Counted from the first letter of the stretch, positions 9,579 through 18,610 are shown. The stretch: DNA of 64,000 bases from Streptomyces sp. NBC_00358 (GCF_036099295.1 NZ_CP107976.1:4526001-4590000); one strand, 5' to 3'. The notes: a model not told the origin generated them from the sequence alone. Program-made: numbers and translations.

Positions 9579-9759
9579 ACGGACTCCTGGGACTGGGGTG
9601 ACGTGGGCAGGGGGACGTGCCGTGCGGGCCGTGCGGAACTACACGCGTAGAGCGTGGTCGCCCACCTATCCTCTCGGGAACCAGGAGAAGCCCATCTCCC
9701 GGTCAAGTAAAGGTCAGTTCCAGGTATCCGGTACACAACGAGCCGGGGTTTCGAACCGT

Positions 9760-9781
9760 GTTCACCCCGCTGTCACATCGC
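9760..9781. promoter_or_regulatory. Candidate PHO box (PhoP direct repeats)
   Basis: Two adjacent 11-nt units, GTTCACCCCGC and TGTCACATCGC, resemble the Streptomyces PhoP direct-repeat unit (GTTCACC-like). They lie 182 bp upstream of the 5'-nucleotidase start, read on the opposite strand from that gene. The rest of 9579-9922 holds no gene; it also has a triple CCCGAACG repeat near 9890-9912. Confidence 0.35.
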
Positions 9782-9922
9782 GCTGACCACGATGTCCGGC
9801 CCAACCGCCGAGCCACTCACCGCAGTCGCCCGGCCCGCCCGGCGGACCCGTCCCGCCCGGAACTCCCCGGGCACCCGTATCCCGAAGGCCCGAACGCCCG
9901 AACGCCCGAACGGAGCCCTCGG

Positions 9923-11002
9923 TCAGCTCGACTCACGGACCACCAGCCGGCACGGGACCGTGTGGACACCCCCGGGCCCCGGCTCCGCGTCGTCGGCATC
10001 GGCGTCGGCGTCGGCGTCTGCGTCGGCGTCTGCGTCTGCGTCTGCGTCGATGGCCTCCAGGAGGCGCAGCGCGGCGATCCGGCCGATCTCGGTGAGGTCC
10101 ATGTCGATGGTGGTGAGCGGCGGGCGGCAGGCCAGCGCCATGGTGTCCCAGTTGTCGTAGCCGACGACGGCGATGTCGCCGGGAACGTCCACACCCCGCT
10201 CGCGCAGCGCGTCGGCGACGCCCCGGGCGATCTGGTCGTTGCCGCAGAAGAAGGCGTCCGTGTCCGGGGCCGTGCGCAGCACGGCGTCGGCGGCCCGGCG
10301 CCCCCACGCCTCGCTCCACTCGCCGAAGTGGACGCGCCCGGTGGCCGGTCGCAGCGAGGAGCGCTCCAGGTGCTCGACCGCGTGCCGGGCCCGGTCGCGG
10401 GCCGCCGCGTGGTGCTCCGGGCCGGTGACATGCGCGATCCGGGTGCGGCCCGCGGCCAGCAGATGCTCGACGGCGAGCCGCGCGCCGCCCCGGTCGTCGG
10501 AGACGACGGAGGTGTCGGCCGGGTCGGTGGAGGGGGAGAGCGCGTACACGATCGGGATCGGGTCGACACCGGCCAGCGGCGGGCGGGGGTCCGTCCGGCG
10601 GCCGGTGACGATGATGCCGTCCACCCTGCGGTCCATCAGGTTGCGCAGATGGTGCTGCTCGCGGATCGAGTCGCCCCGGGTGTCGCAGAGCAGTACGGAG
10701 ATCTTCCCGGCGCCGAGCGCGTCCTCCGCGCCGAGCAGCACGGGGGTGGAGAAGCGGCCGATGCCGTCCGTCGTCATCAGGCCGACCGTCCAACTGCGCC
10801 CGGTGTGCAGGCTCTGCGCGTGCTGGTTGGGCCGGAAGCCGAGCGACTCCACGGCATCGAGAACCCGCTGGCGGGTCTCGGGCCGCATCCGCCCGCCGCC
10901 GTTCAGCGCCTTCGACGCCGTGCCCACACTGACCCCCGCGAGGGCGGCGACATCGGCGAGCTTGGCCCGGCCGGCGGAGGACGAGCGCGGAGCAGAGGTC
11001 AC
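9923..11002 (-). CDS. LacI-family transcriptional regulator
   Basis: About 359 residues from the GTG at 11000-11002 (AAGGA 6 nt upstream); a TTG two codons earlier is an alternative. The N-terminal helix-turn-helix 'KLADVAALAGVSVGTASKALNG' and hinge are followed by a periplasmic-binding-like effector domain ('SWTVGLMTTDGIGRF', 'DGIIVTGRRTD', 'AFFCGNDQIARGVADALRERG'). It is divergent from the GH127 gene and should sense a sugar released by the encoded enzymes and repress the locus (inference). Near the C-terminus a run of alternating Asp-Ala, about nine repeats, interrupts an otherwise ordinary LacI tail; it is encoded by a GC-rich hexanucleotide microsatellite. Confidence 0.93.
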   Translation of the reverse strand: MTSAPRSSSAGRAKLADVAALAGVSVGTASKALNGGGRMRPETRQRVLDAVESLGFRPNQHAQSLHTGRSWTVGLMTTDGIGRFSTPVLLGAEDALGAGKISVLLCDTRGDSIREQHHLRNLMDRRVDGIIVTGRRTDPRPPLAGVDPIPIVYALSPSTDPADTSVVSDDRGGARLAVEHLLAAGRTRIAHVTGPEHHAAARDRARHAVEHLERSSLRPATGRVHFGEWSEAWGRRAADAVLRTAPDTDAFFCGNDQIARGVADALRERGVDVPGDIAVVGYDNWDTMALACRPPLTTIDMDLTEIGRIAALRLLEAIDADADADADADADADADADDAEPGPGGVHTVPCRLVVRESS

Positions 11003-11163
11003 GGGCAATCCTTTTCCTTCGCGTCGACCGGGACGTCACGGCCCCTCGCCGACGACATTAGCGACCCCATCGTGCCAGCGGCCAGGGGTAGGGGCCAGAG
11101 CCCGAGCAGGGGAGAAAAATCTGCGTCACGCCCCTTGACCCCCTCGGGCCGACTCCCCTCTAC

Positions 11164-11190
11164 TTTCCGGCAGGAAAACGGTTGCGCAAA
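11164..11190. promoter_or_regulatory. Candidate LacI operators upstream of the glycosidase operon
   Basis: Two short palindromes lie side by side in the 340-bp divergent intergenic region: TTTCC-GGCA-GGAAA (11164-11177) and GGTTGCGCAAAC (11181-11191), the latter with a central CG as in LacI-family operators. This is the most symmetrical part of the lacI-GH127 interval. Binding is inferred. Confidence 0.45.
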
Positions 11191-11211
11191 CAAGTTCCCG
11201 AGCAGCCCGCC

Positions 11212-11280
11212 GTGCCGTACCCGAGTGCCCTGTCGTGCCGTACCCGAGTGCCCCACCGTGCCCGTACCCGAGTGCCCTGC
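11212..11280. repeat. Three tandem 23-24 bp repeats in the GH127 leader
   Basis: The core TACCCGAGTGCCC starts at 11218, 11241 and 11265, each time preceded by GTGCC(C)G. A fourth, more diverged copy may follow near 11285. The array lies between the putative operators and the GH127 start. Confidence 0.75.
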
Positions 11281-11341
11281 CGACCCGTTCCCGAACACTG
11301 CACGACCCGTCGAACGCGCTCCCGACGAGAACCGGAGAACC

Positions 11342-13279
11342 ATGCCCCGCACACGCTCCGCCGCCCTCCCCGGCACGGGACCCGTCCACCCCACCCCCGG
11401 CGCCCTCGGCGCGCTGCGCCCCGCGCCCGTCACGATCGGCGCCGGTTTCTGGCACACCCGCCGTGAGGTCAACGCGCGCACGTCCATCCCCCAGGGCCCG
11501 GAGCTGCTGGAGTCGGCGGGCAACCTGCACAACCTGCGGCTGGCCGCGGGCACGGCCGAGGGCGCTTACCAGGGCGCGTACCCGTTCGTCGACACCGACG
11601 TCTACAAGTGGCTGGAGGCCGCCGCCTGGCGGCTGGCCGAGGAACCGGCCGGGAACCTGGCCGCCGAGGTGGACCGGATCATCGCCCTGGTGGCCGCCGC
11701 CCAGCGGCCCGACGGCTATCTCAACACCTGGTTCCAGCTCCGGAAGAACGGCGAGCGCTACCAGGATCTGCGCTGGGGCCACGAGTTGTACTGCGCGGGC
11801 CACCTCATCCAGGCGGCCGTCGCCCACCACCGCACCACCGGACGCCCCGAACTCCTCGACGTGGCCCGCCGTTTCGCCGACCACGTCGACTCGGCCTTCG
11901 GCGCTCCCGGCAGCGGGAAGCCCATCGACGGCATCGACGGCCACCCCGAGGTCGAGACCGCGCTGGTCGAGCTGTACCGCGAGACAGGCGAACGCCGCTA
12001 CCTCGACCTGGCCGGGTACTTCGTCGACCGGCACGGACACGGCCTGCTCGGCGGCGAGGCCTACTGCCAGGACCGCGTCCCGCTGCGCGAGGCGACCACC
12101 GTGGAGGGCCACGCCGTACGGCAGTTGTATCTGCTGGCCGCGGCGGCGGACCTGGCGTCCGAGACCGCCGACACCGAACTCCGCGCGGCCACCGAGCGGT
12201 TGTGGCAGGCCATGGTGGCGGCGAAGACCCATCTCACCGGCGGGCTCGGCGCCCACCACGACGAGGAGGACTTCGGCGACCCCTACGAACTCCCCAACGA
12301 GCGCGCCTACTGCGAGACCTGCGCGGCCATCGCCTCCGTCCAGTGGAGCTGGCGCATGGCCCTGCTCACCGGCGAGGCCCGCTACTCCGACCTGATCGAA
12401 CGGACCCTGTACAACGGCTTCCTGGCCGGAGTCTCCCTGGACGGCGAGCGCTGGCTGTACGTCAACCCGCTCCAGGTCCGCGACGGCCACACCGATCCGG
12501 GCGGCGACCAGTCGGCCCGCCGCACCCGCTGGTTCCGCTGCGCCTGCTGCCCGCCCAACGTCATGCGGTTGCTGGCCTCCCTGGAGCACTACCTCGCGTC
12601 CACCGACGCCGGTGGTCTCCAGATCCACCAGTACGTCACCGGCGAGTACCGAGCCGACCTGGCCGGCGCCCCCGTCGTCGTACGCGCCGAGACCGACTAC
12701 CCCTGGCACGGCACGGTCGCCCTCACCGTCGAGCAGACGCCCGACGCCCCCTGGACCCTCTCCCTCCGCATCCCTCAGTGGTGCGGCTCCTTCCGCGTCC
12801 ACGACGGCGAACGGACCTACGACGGCACGAACGCGCCCGTCCGGGACGGCTGGCTGCGCCTGGAGCGGACCTGGGCCCCCGGCGACCGGGTGATCCTCGA
12901 ACTCGCCCTGGACGCCCGGCTCACCGCGGCCGACCCGCGCGTGGACGCCGTACGCGGCTGCGCGGCGATCGAACGCGGCCCGCTCGTGTACTGCCTGGAA
13001 CAGGCGGACCACCCGGACGGCGGTCTGGACGACATCGTCCTCGACACCGGCCGCCCGCTCGCCGTCAAGCAGCGCCCCGACCTGCTCGGCGGTGTCACCA
13101 CCGTGCTGGCCGCCGGCCACCGCCGCGAGCTCCCCGACGACGGCTCCTGGTGGCCCTACCGCCCCGCCGGTCACCCGGCGACCCCGGCCGGGGACCCGGT
13201 CGAACTCACCGCGATCCCCTACTACGCCTGGGCCAACCGCGAGGACGGCGCGATGCGCGTCTGGCTGCCCACGTCCTGA
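11342..13279 (+). CDS. Glycoside hydrolase family 127 (beta-L-arabinofuranosidase-like)
   Basis: 645 residues, no signal peptide, so intracellular. The opening 'PVTIGAGFWHTRREVNARTSIP' and the (alpha/alpha)6-barrel segments ('AAQRPDGYLNTWFQ', 'LRWGHELYCAGHLIQAAVAHH') are those of GH127/DUF1680. The zinc-cysteine active site is present: Glu325 and Cys327 in YCETC, and Cys402-Cys403 in RCACCPPN, equivalent to Glu338, Cys340, Cys417 and Cys418 of HypBA1, where Cys417 is the nucleophile. The ATG start has GGAG 4 nt upstream. As the first gene of the operon it probably trims short arabinose- or related pentose-containing oligosaccharides brought in by the ABC importer. Confidence 0.92.
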   Translation: MPRTRSAALPGTGPVHPTPGALGALRPAPVTIGAGFWHTRREVNARTSIPQGPELLESAGNLHNLRLAAGTAEGAYQGAYPFVDTDVYKWLEAAAWRLAEEPAGNLAAEVDRIIALVAAAQRPDGYLNTWFQLRKNGERYQDLRWGHELYCAGHLIQAAVAHHRTTGRPELLDVARRFADHVDSAFGAPGSGKPIDGIDGHPEVETALVELYRETGERRYLDLAGYFVDRHGHGLLGGEAYCQDRVPLREATTVEGHAVRQLYLLAAAADLASETADTELRAATERLWQAMVAAKTHLTGGLGAHHDEEDFGDPYELPNERAYCETCAAIASVQWSWRMALLTGEARYSDLIERTLYNGFLAGVSLDGERWLYVNPLQVRDGHTDPGGDQSARRTRWFRCACCPPNVMRLLASLEHYLASTDAGGLQIHQYVTGEYRADLAGAPVVVRAETDYPWHGTVALTVEQTPDAPWTLSLRIPQWCGSFRVHDGERTYDGTNAPVRDGWLRLERTWAPGDRVILELALDARLTAADPRVDAVRGCAAIERGPLVYCLEQADHPDGGLDDIVLDTGRPLAVKQRPDLLGGVTTVLAAGHRRELPDDGSWWPYRPAGHPATPAGDPVELTAIPYYAWANREDGAMRVWLPTS

Positions 13280-13332
13280 TCCGCGCACCCGCGCACACCT
13301 CTCCCCCCGTCTCCCGACAACGAGGTCACCCC

Positions 13333-14571
13333 GTGAGAAGCACCCGCCGCACCCTGACCGCAGCCATAGCCACCGCCTGTGCCCTCGCCACCGTCACCGC
13401 GTGCGGCGGCGGCTCCGGCTCCTCCTCGTCCGGGTCGTCCTCGACGTACACCTTCTGGGACCCCTACCCGCAGTTCGACGCCTCCTCCGACTGGGGCAAG
13501 CGCGTCACCGCGTGCGGCACCGAGGCCGGGGTCAAGGTCAAGCGCACCGCCTACGACACCACGGACCTGGGCAACAAGGCCCTGCTAGCCGCCCAGCAGG
13601 GCAACGCGCCCGACGTGATGCTGGTCGACAACCCGGTCGTCTCCACCCTCGTCGAGGCCGGCATCCTCACCCGAACGAGCGACCTCGGCCTCGACACGGC
13701 CGCGATCCAGAAGAACATCATCGGCGCGGGCACCCTCGACAACGCGGCCTACGGCATCCCCATCGGCGCCAACACCCTCGCCCTCTACTACAACAAGAAG
13801 GTCCTGTCCGCGGCCCATGTCGACCCGGCCGGCATCAAGGACTGGCCCTCCCTCACCGCGGCCCTCAAGAAGATCAAGGCCTCGGGCAAGAAGGGCATCA
13901 CCTTCTCGGCGATCAACACCGAGGAGGGCAGCTTCCAGTTCCTGCCGTGGTTCTGGGGCGCCGGCGGTGACCTCACCCGGCTCGACTCCCCCAAGGGCGT
14001 GGCGGCCCTCACCCTGTGGAAGCAGTGGGTCGACGCGGGATACGCCCCCAAGGACGTACTGAACAACACCCAGACGACGAGCTGGCAGGAGTTCGCCACC
14101 GGGGACTACGCCTTCGGCGAGAACGGCACCTGGCAGCTCGCCAACGCCGAGAAGGCCGGATTCCCGTACGGGATCGTCAACATCCCCGCGCAGAACGGCG
14201 GTTCGGCACCGGTCCCCACCGGCGGCGAATTCGTCACCGTTCCCGTCCAGAAGGACACCGGCCGCTACGACACCACCAAGAAGATCGTCGGCTGTCTGAC
14301 CAGCGCGGAGAACCTCCTCGCGAGCGACACGACGCTGACCTATGTGGCGCCGACCGCGGCGGTCCAGGCGCAGCAGGTCAAGGCGAACGCGAAGCTCAAG
14401 CCGTGGGTGGCCGCGGTGGCGGCGGCGCGCGGCCGCACCAGCGGCGGCCTGGGCACCAAGTACCCCACGATCTCCCAGCCGATGTGGACCGCCGTACAGG
14501 CGGCCCTCTCCGGCTCCAAGAGTCCCGCCGCGGCCCTGTCCGACGCCCAGACCGCGGCCTCCAAGGGCTAG
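13333..14571 (+). CDS. ABC transporter sugar-binding lipoprotein
   Basis: 412 residues from a GTG start. It has a short Arg-rich N-region, a hydrophobic stretch and a lipobox ending VTAC-GGG, then a Ser/Gly linker and a family 1 extracellular solute-binding domain ('NAPDVMLVDNPVVSTLVEAGIL', 'GIPIGANTLALYYNKKVL', 'GDYAFGENGTWQLANAEKAGF'). It would capture an oligosaccharide at the outer membrane face and pass it to the two permeases downstream. No ATPase gene follows, as is common in Streptomyces, where MsiK serves many sugar importers. It is separated from the permeases by a 300-bp gap with a long hairpin. Confidence 0.93.
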   Translation: MRSTRRTLTAAIATACALATVTACGGGSGSSSSGSSSTYTFWDPYPQFDASSDWGKRVTACGTEAGVKVKRTAYDTTDLGNKALLAAQQGNAPDVMLVDNPVVSTLVEAGILTRTSDLGLDTAAIQKNIIGAGTLDNAAYGIPIGANTLALYYNKKVLSAAHVDPAGIKDWPSLTAALKKIKASGKKGITFSAINTEEGSFQFLPWFWGAGGDLTRLDSPKGVAALTLWKQWVDAGYAPKDVLNNTQTTSWQEFATGDYAFGENGTWQLANAEKAGFPYGIVNIPAQNGGSAPVPTGGEFVTVPVQKDTGRYDTTKKIVGCLTSAENLLASDTTLTYVAPTAAVQAQQVKANAKLKPWVAAVAAARGRTSGGLGTKYPTISQPMWTAVQAALSGSKSPAAALSDAQTAASKG

Positions 14572-14686
14572 CCCACCAGCACTGTTTCGCCCCGCCGCCC
14601 CTACCCGACCCGAACCTGGAGCCTCGCCGGCCGGGGCTGTGACCGTCCGGGTCCCGCACCCGCAGCCGGGTACGCGCGTGAGGGGC

Positions 14687-14789
14687 CGTGCCGGTACATC
14701 ACATGCCCGCAGGCCGGACGGATCACCACCCACGAACACGTAGCAACCCCGCTGAGATCCGTTCGGATGCGGGCGGATGTACCGGCACG
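14687..14789. other. Long intra-operon inverted repeat (possible attenuator or mRNA stabiliser)
   Basis: Perfect 14-bp arms at 14687-14700 and 14776-14789 (CGTGCCGGTACATC and its complement) are extended inward by further pairing, including ACGGATC/GATCCGT (14718-14724 with 14756-14762) around a 31-nt loop. It sits between the binding-protein and permease genes, where such structures in other bacteria keep binding protein in excess over permease. Confidence 0.7.
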
Positions 14790-14870
14790 ACCCCGCCCCA
14801 CAACGCACCCGCCACCCGCCACCCGGCACCCGCACCCGCACCCGCACCCGGCAAACCGCAGAGGCATCGC

Positions 14871-15761
14871 ATGCTCACCCACCACCACCGAAGCCGGCTG
14901 ACCGCGCTCGCCTTCCTGGCCCCGCTGGCCGCGTACCTCGCCGCCTTCTACGCCTACCCGCTCTACCGCAACCTCGACCTGAGCCTGCGCGACTACACCG
15001 TCCGGTCCTTCGTCGCGGGCGACGCCCCCTTCTCCGGCTGGGACAACTTCTCCACGGTCCTGAACGACCCGTCCTTCGCCCCGGCCATGTGGCACACGAC
15101 GGTCTTCACCTTCGCGTCCATCGCCGTGCAGTACGCCGCCGGCCTCGCCCTCGCCGTCTTCTTCGACCGCAGGTTCCCGCTCGCCCCCACCCTGCGGGCC
15201 CTGTTCCTGATCCCCTGGCTGCTGCCGCTGATCGTGTCGGCGTCGACCTGGTCCTGGATGTTCAACAGCGAGTCCGGCGTGGTCAATTACGCCCTGCACC
15301 TGATCGGCGTCGCGCCCGTCGGCTGGCTCACCTCACCGCACTGGGCGCTGGCCTCGGTCATCATCGCCAACATCTGGATCGGCGTCCCCTTCAACCTGGT
15401 CATCCTCTACAGCGGCCTCCAGAACATCCCGGCCGAGCTGTACGAGGCCGCCGCCCTGGACGGGGCGAACGCCTGGCAGCAGTTCCGCCGCGTCACGTTC
15501 CCGCTGCTGCGCCCGGTCTCGGCGATCACCCTGCTGCTCGGCCTCGTCTACACCCTCAAGGTCTTCGACCTGATCTGGATCATGACCAAGGGCGGCCCCG
15601 GCGACTCCTCGACCACCCTGGCGACCTGGTCGTACCAGCTCGGATTCGGCACCCTGCTGCCCAAGTTCGGCCCCGGCGCCGCCGTCGGCAACATCCTCAT
15701 CGTCATCGCCCTCGCCTTCGGGCTGCTGCACGTCCGCGTCCAGAGGAGGCAGGAATGGTGA
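14871..15761 (+). CDS. ABC sugar transporter permease (first subunit, MalF-like)
   Basis: 296 residues with six predicted transmembrane helices, beginning 'LTALAFLAPLAAYLAAFYAYPLYRN'. The cytoplasmic EAA loop that docks the ATPase is clear: 'YEAAALDGANAWQQFRRVTFP'. I start at MLTHHHRSR because membrane sequence follows directly; the longer upstream frame runs through the hairpin and is not coding-like. Its stop overlaps the start of the second permease by 7 nt, so the two are translationally coupled. Confidence 0.93.
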   Translation: MLTHHHRSRLTALAFLAPLAAYLAAFYAYPLYRNLDLSLRDYTVRSFVAGDAPFSGWDNFSTVLNDPSFAPAMWHTTVFTFASIAVQYAAGLALAVFFDRRFPLAPTLRALFLIPWLLPLIVSASTWSWMFNSESGVVNYALHLIGVAPVGWLTSPHWALASVIIANIWIGVPFNLVILYSGLQNIPAELYEAAALDGANAWQQFRRVTFPLLRPVSAITLLLGLVYTLKVFDLIWIMTKGGPGDSSTTLATWSYQLGFGTLLPKFGPGAAVGNILIVIALAFGLLHVRVQRRQEW

Positions 15762-16579
15762 ACTCCCGTACGGACAGGCGCCGTCACACCGTGCTCGGCG
15801 TCGCCCTCACCGCGCTCATGCTCTTCCCGGTGTACTGGATGCTGAACGTGTCCCTCACCCCGCAGCGGAACATGCGCAAGAGCCCGCCCGACCTGATCCC
15901 GCTGCACCCCACCTTCGAGGGCTACCGAGCCGTCCTGAACGACCAGTTGCCGTACCTGGGCACCAGCCTGCTCATCGGCCTCGGGACCGTCGCCCTCACC
16001 CTGGTCCTCGCCGCACCGGCGGGCTACTCGCTCGCCAAGCTGCGCCCGCCCGGCGCGGGACCGCTCGGACTCGCGCTCCTGGTGGCCCAGATGATCCCGG
16101 GCATCGTCATGGCGATGGGCTTCTACGGGTTCTTCCTGGACCTCGGGATACTGAACTCCTGGTGGGGCCTGATCATCGCGGACTCCACCATCGCCGTGCC
16201 GTTCGGCGTCATGATCTTCGCCGCGTTCATGTCGGGCATCCCCGGCGAGCTCATCTCCGCGGCCCGCATCGACGGCGCCGGCACCTGGCGGATCTTCCGC
16301 TCCGTCGTCCTGCCGGTGAGCCGCAACGCGATCGTCACGGTCTCGCTCTTCGCCTTCCTGTGGGCCTGGTCCGACTTCGTCTTCGCCAACACCCTCGACG
16401 GCGGTGGCGACATGCGCCCCATCACCCTCGGCATCTACCACTACATCGGCAACAACAACCAGGAATGGAACGCGATCATGGCCACCGCCGTCGTCGCGTC
16501 GATCCCCGCCACTGTCCTGCTCGTCCTCGCACAGCGTTATGTGGCCGCGGGCGTGACCGCGGGCGCGGTGAAGGACTGA
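15755..16579 (+). CDS. ABC sugar transporter permease (second subunit, MalG-like)
   Basis: 274 residues with six predicted transmembrane helices. The EAA loop reads 'ISAARIDGAGTWRIFRSVVLP'. A strong AGGAGG lies just upstream of the ATG; the following GTG codon is a possible alternative. It pairs with the preceding permease to form the membrane channel of the importer and ends 38 bp before the secreted glycosidase. Confidence 0.94.
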   Translation: MVNSRTDRRRHTVLGVALTALMLFPVYWMLNVSLTPQRNMRKSPPDLIPLHPTFEGYRAVLNDQLPYLGTSLLIGLGTVALTLVLAAPAGYSLAKLRPPGAGPLGLALLVAQMIPGIVMAMGFYGFFLDLGILNSWWGLIIADSTIAVPFGVMIFAAFMSGIPGELISAARIDGAGTWRIFRSVVLPVSRNAIVTVSLFAFLWAWSDFVFANTLDGGGDMRPITLGIYHYIGNNNQEWNAIMATAVVASIPATVLLVLAQRYVAAGVTAGAVKD

Positions 16580-16617
16580 GCAGGCGTTCCCCGCTCCCCA
16601 CTTCAGGAGGCTCCTCC

Positions 16618-18501
16618 ATGAGCCGCACGAGCCGCTTAGCCCGGACCCGACGAGTCCTCACACCCCCACCGGTCACCACACCCACACCCACACCCGTCAC
16701 CGCACCCGCACCCGCACCGGACACCAGAGCCGGAGCCACCTCCCCGGCCGTCGTCGCCGGACTCCATCGGGCCCGTGCGCTCGCCGCCCTGGTGGCGTTC
16801 TCCCTGGCCTCCGGCGCCGCCCTGTTCACCGCACCCGCCGCCCAGGCGGCCCCCACCGCGGCCACCACCCTGGTGGTGAACGCCGACCAGACCCTCCGTC
16901 CGGTCACCCACGTGGCGAGCGGCAGCCTGTACGGCCTCGCCGACGCGAGCACCCCGGCCGACGGTCTGGTCACCCCGCTCAAGCCGAACACCTTCGTGCA
17001 GATGGCACCGGGCGGTTCCCAGCTCCCCAACGGCGAACCCGCCCCCGGGGGCGACGCGCTGAAGGTGGCGTCCAAGGCGGCGCGGGCCGGCGCCGGGGTC
17101 GTCGTCCGCATGCCGGACTGGTATCCGAACTTCCCCTACAAGTGGGTGAGCTGGAGCAACTGGCTGTCGGCCGTGGACACGCAGATCGCGTCGGTCAAGT
17201 CCTCCTCCGCCACGAACATCCGCGCCTACGAGCTGTGGAACGAACCCGACTGGACCTGGGACACCACGAACGCCGGTACGTTCGAGGCGGGTTGGACGCG
17301 CACCTACAAGGAGGTCCGCGCCAAGGACGCCACCACCCCGATCCAGGGTCCCAGCCACTCGGCGTGGAACCAGAGCTGGATGAGCACGTTCCTCACGGCC
17401 GCCAAGGCCGCCGGCACCGTGCCCGACATCATCGCCTGGCACGAACTCCAGGGCTCCCAGGACATCGCGGCACACGTCGCCGCGTACCGCTCCCTGGAAA
17501 GCGGCCTGGGCATCACCGCGCGGCCGATCGCCATCGAGGAGTACGGGACGCCCACCGAGGCGGGTGTGCCGGGTTCGCTCGTCGGTTATGTCGCCAAGTT
17601 CGAGCGGGCCGGCGTCCACGACGCCGAACTCGCCTTCTGGAACCACTACGGCACCCTCGGCGACACCCTCACCGACACCGGCGGATCGCCCAACGGCTCG
17701 TACTGGCTCTACAAGTGGTACGGCGACATGTCCGGTTCCATGGTCCCCACCACGCCCCCGGCGCAGACGGGCATCGACGGGGCCGCGTCCCGCACCGGGG
17801 ACGGCCGGCAGATCAGCGTCGTCTTCGGCGGCGGCACCGGTTCGACCGCCGTGACGGTCAAGGGCCTCGGCTCCCTGTCCGCCTTCGGCAGCACCGTGCA
17901 CGCCAAGCTGGAGTACACCCCGTCCAAGGGCCGCACCACGGCCGTGGCGGCCCCGTACACGATCTCGGAGGCCGACTACGCGGTCTCGAACGGGTCCGTC
18001 ACCGTGCCCGTGGCCATGAACGCCTCGGACGGCTACCACCTGGTCCTCACCCCGAGCGGCAGCTCCACCTCGCTCGCCGGGACCTACCAGATCACCAACA
18101 AGAACAGCGCCCTCGCCCTGGACACCCAGAACGCGGGCACGGCCCAGGGCACCGCGGTCGTCCAGGCCACGTCCTCCACCGCCGCCGGCCAGTCGTCGTG
18201 GAACCTCTCCTCCGCCGGCTCCGGCCTCTACAAAATCACCGGCAAGGCGAGCGGCCTGCTGCTCGGCATCTCGAACGCGAGCACGGCGGCCGGCGGCACG
18301 GCGCTGATCTGGGGCGACAACGGCACGGCCGACCACCTGTGGCAGTTGATCCCCGCCGGTGACGGCTACTACAAGATCGCCAACTACAACAGCGGTCTGC
18401 TGCTCGGCGTGAACGGCATGAGCACCTCCACCGGCGCCCAGGTCCTCCAGTGGGACGACAACGGCACCGCCGACCACCTGTGGAAACTGACCTCGCGCTG
18501 A
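16618..18501 (+). CDS. Secreted clan-A glycoside hydrolase with C-terminal ricin-type lectin domain (CBM13)
   Basis: 627 residues. A long Pro/Thr-rich N-region precedes a Sec signal peptide ending AAQAAP (about residue 80). The catalytic part has acid/base Glu in 'YELWNEPDWTWD' and a likely nucleophile Glu in 'AIEEYGTP', the strand 4/strand 7 glutamate pair of GH39-like clan-A enzymes. A beta-sandwich leads to a beta-trefoil of about 135 residues with repeated Q/D-x-W motifs (SSWNL, DHLWQL, DHLWKL). AGGAGG precedes the ATG. Codon 7 is TTA (16636-16638), the rare leucine codon read by bldA tRNA. Likely role: external attack on plant polysaccharide, feeding the importer and GH127. Confidence 0.88.
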   Translation: MSRTSRLARTRRVLTPPPVTTPTPTPVTAPAPAPDTRAGATSPAVVAGLHRARALAALVAFSLASGAALFTAPAAQAAPTAATTLVVNADQTLRPVTHVASGSLYGLADASTPADGLVTPLKPNTFVQMAPGGSQLPNGEPAPGGDALKVASKAARAGAGVVVRMPDWYPNFPYKWVSWSNWLSAVDTQIASVKSSSATNIRAYELWNEPDWTWDTTNAGTFEAGWTRTYKEVRAKDATTPIQGPSHSAWNQSWMSTFLTAAKAAGTVPDIIAWHELQGSQDIAAHVAAYRSLESGLGITARPIAIEEYGTPTEAGVPGSLVGYVAKFERAGVHDAELAFWNHYGTLGDTLTDTGGSPNGSYWLYKWYGDMSGSMVPTTPPAQTGIDGAASRTGDGRQISVVFGGGTGSTAVTVKGLGSLSAFGSTVHAKLEYTPSKGRTTAVAAPYTISEADYAVSNGSVTVPVAMNASDGYHLVLTPSGSSTSLAGTYQITNKNSALALDTQNAGTAQGTAVVQATSSTAAGQSSWNLSSAGSGLYKITGKASGLLLGISNASTAAGGTALIWGDNGTADHLWQLIPAGDGYYKIANYNSGLLLGVNGMSTSTGAQVLQWDDNGTADHLWKLTSR

Positions 18502-18524
18502 GGCCGGCTCCCCAGGTACGGGTA

Positions 18525-18549
18525 CGCCCCCGGATGTCGGCCGGGGGCG
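18525..18549. terminator. Bidirectional hairpin terminator between convergent genes
   Basis: Nine-bp arms CGCCCCCGG / CCGGGGGCG with a 7-nt loop, lying between the glycosidase stop and the purA stop. Confidence 0.6.
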
Positions 18550-18610
18550 CACTCGTGGAGACAACCGCTTCGGAAACGGCTCCGGACAGCGCTCCGGACA
18601 CCGCTCCGCG

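Noticed and set aside
9617..11341. In-frame upstream extension of the GH127 gene
   Set aside because: It runs antisense to the LacI gene and through the repeat-containing leader; family homology begins just after the ATG at 11342, which has a good ribosome binding site.
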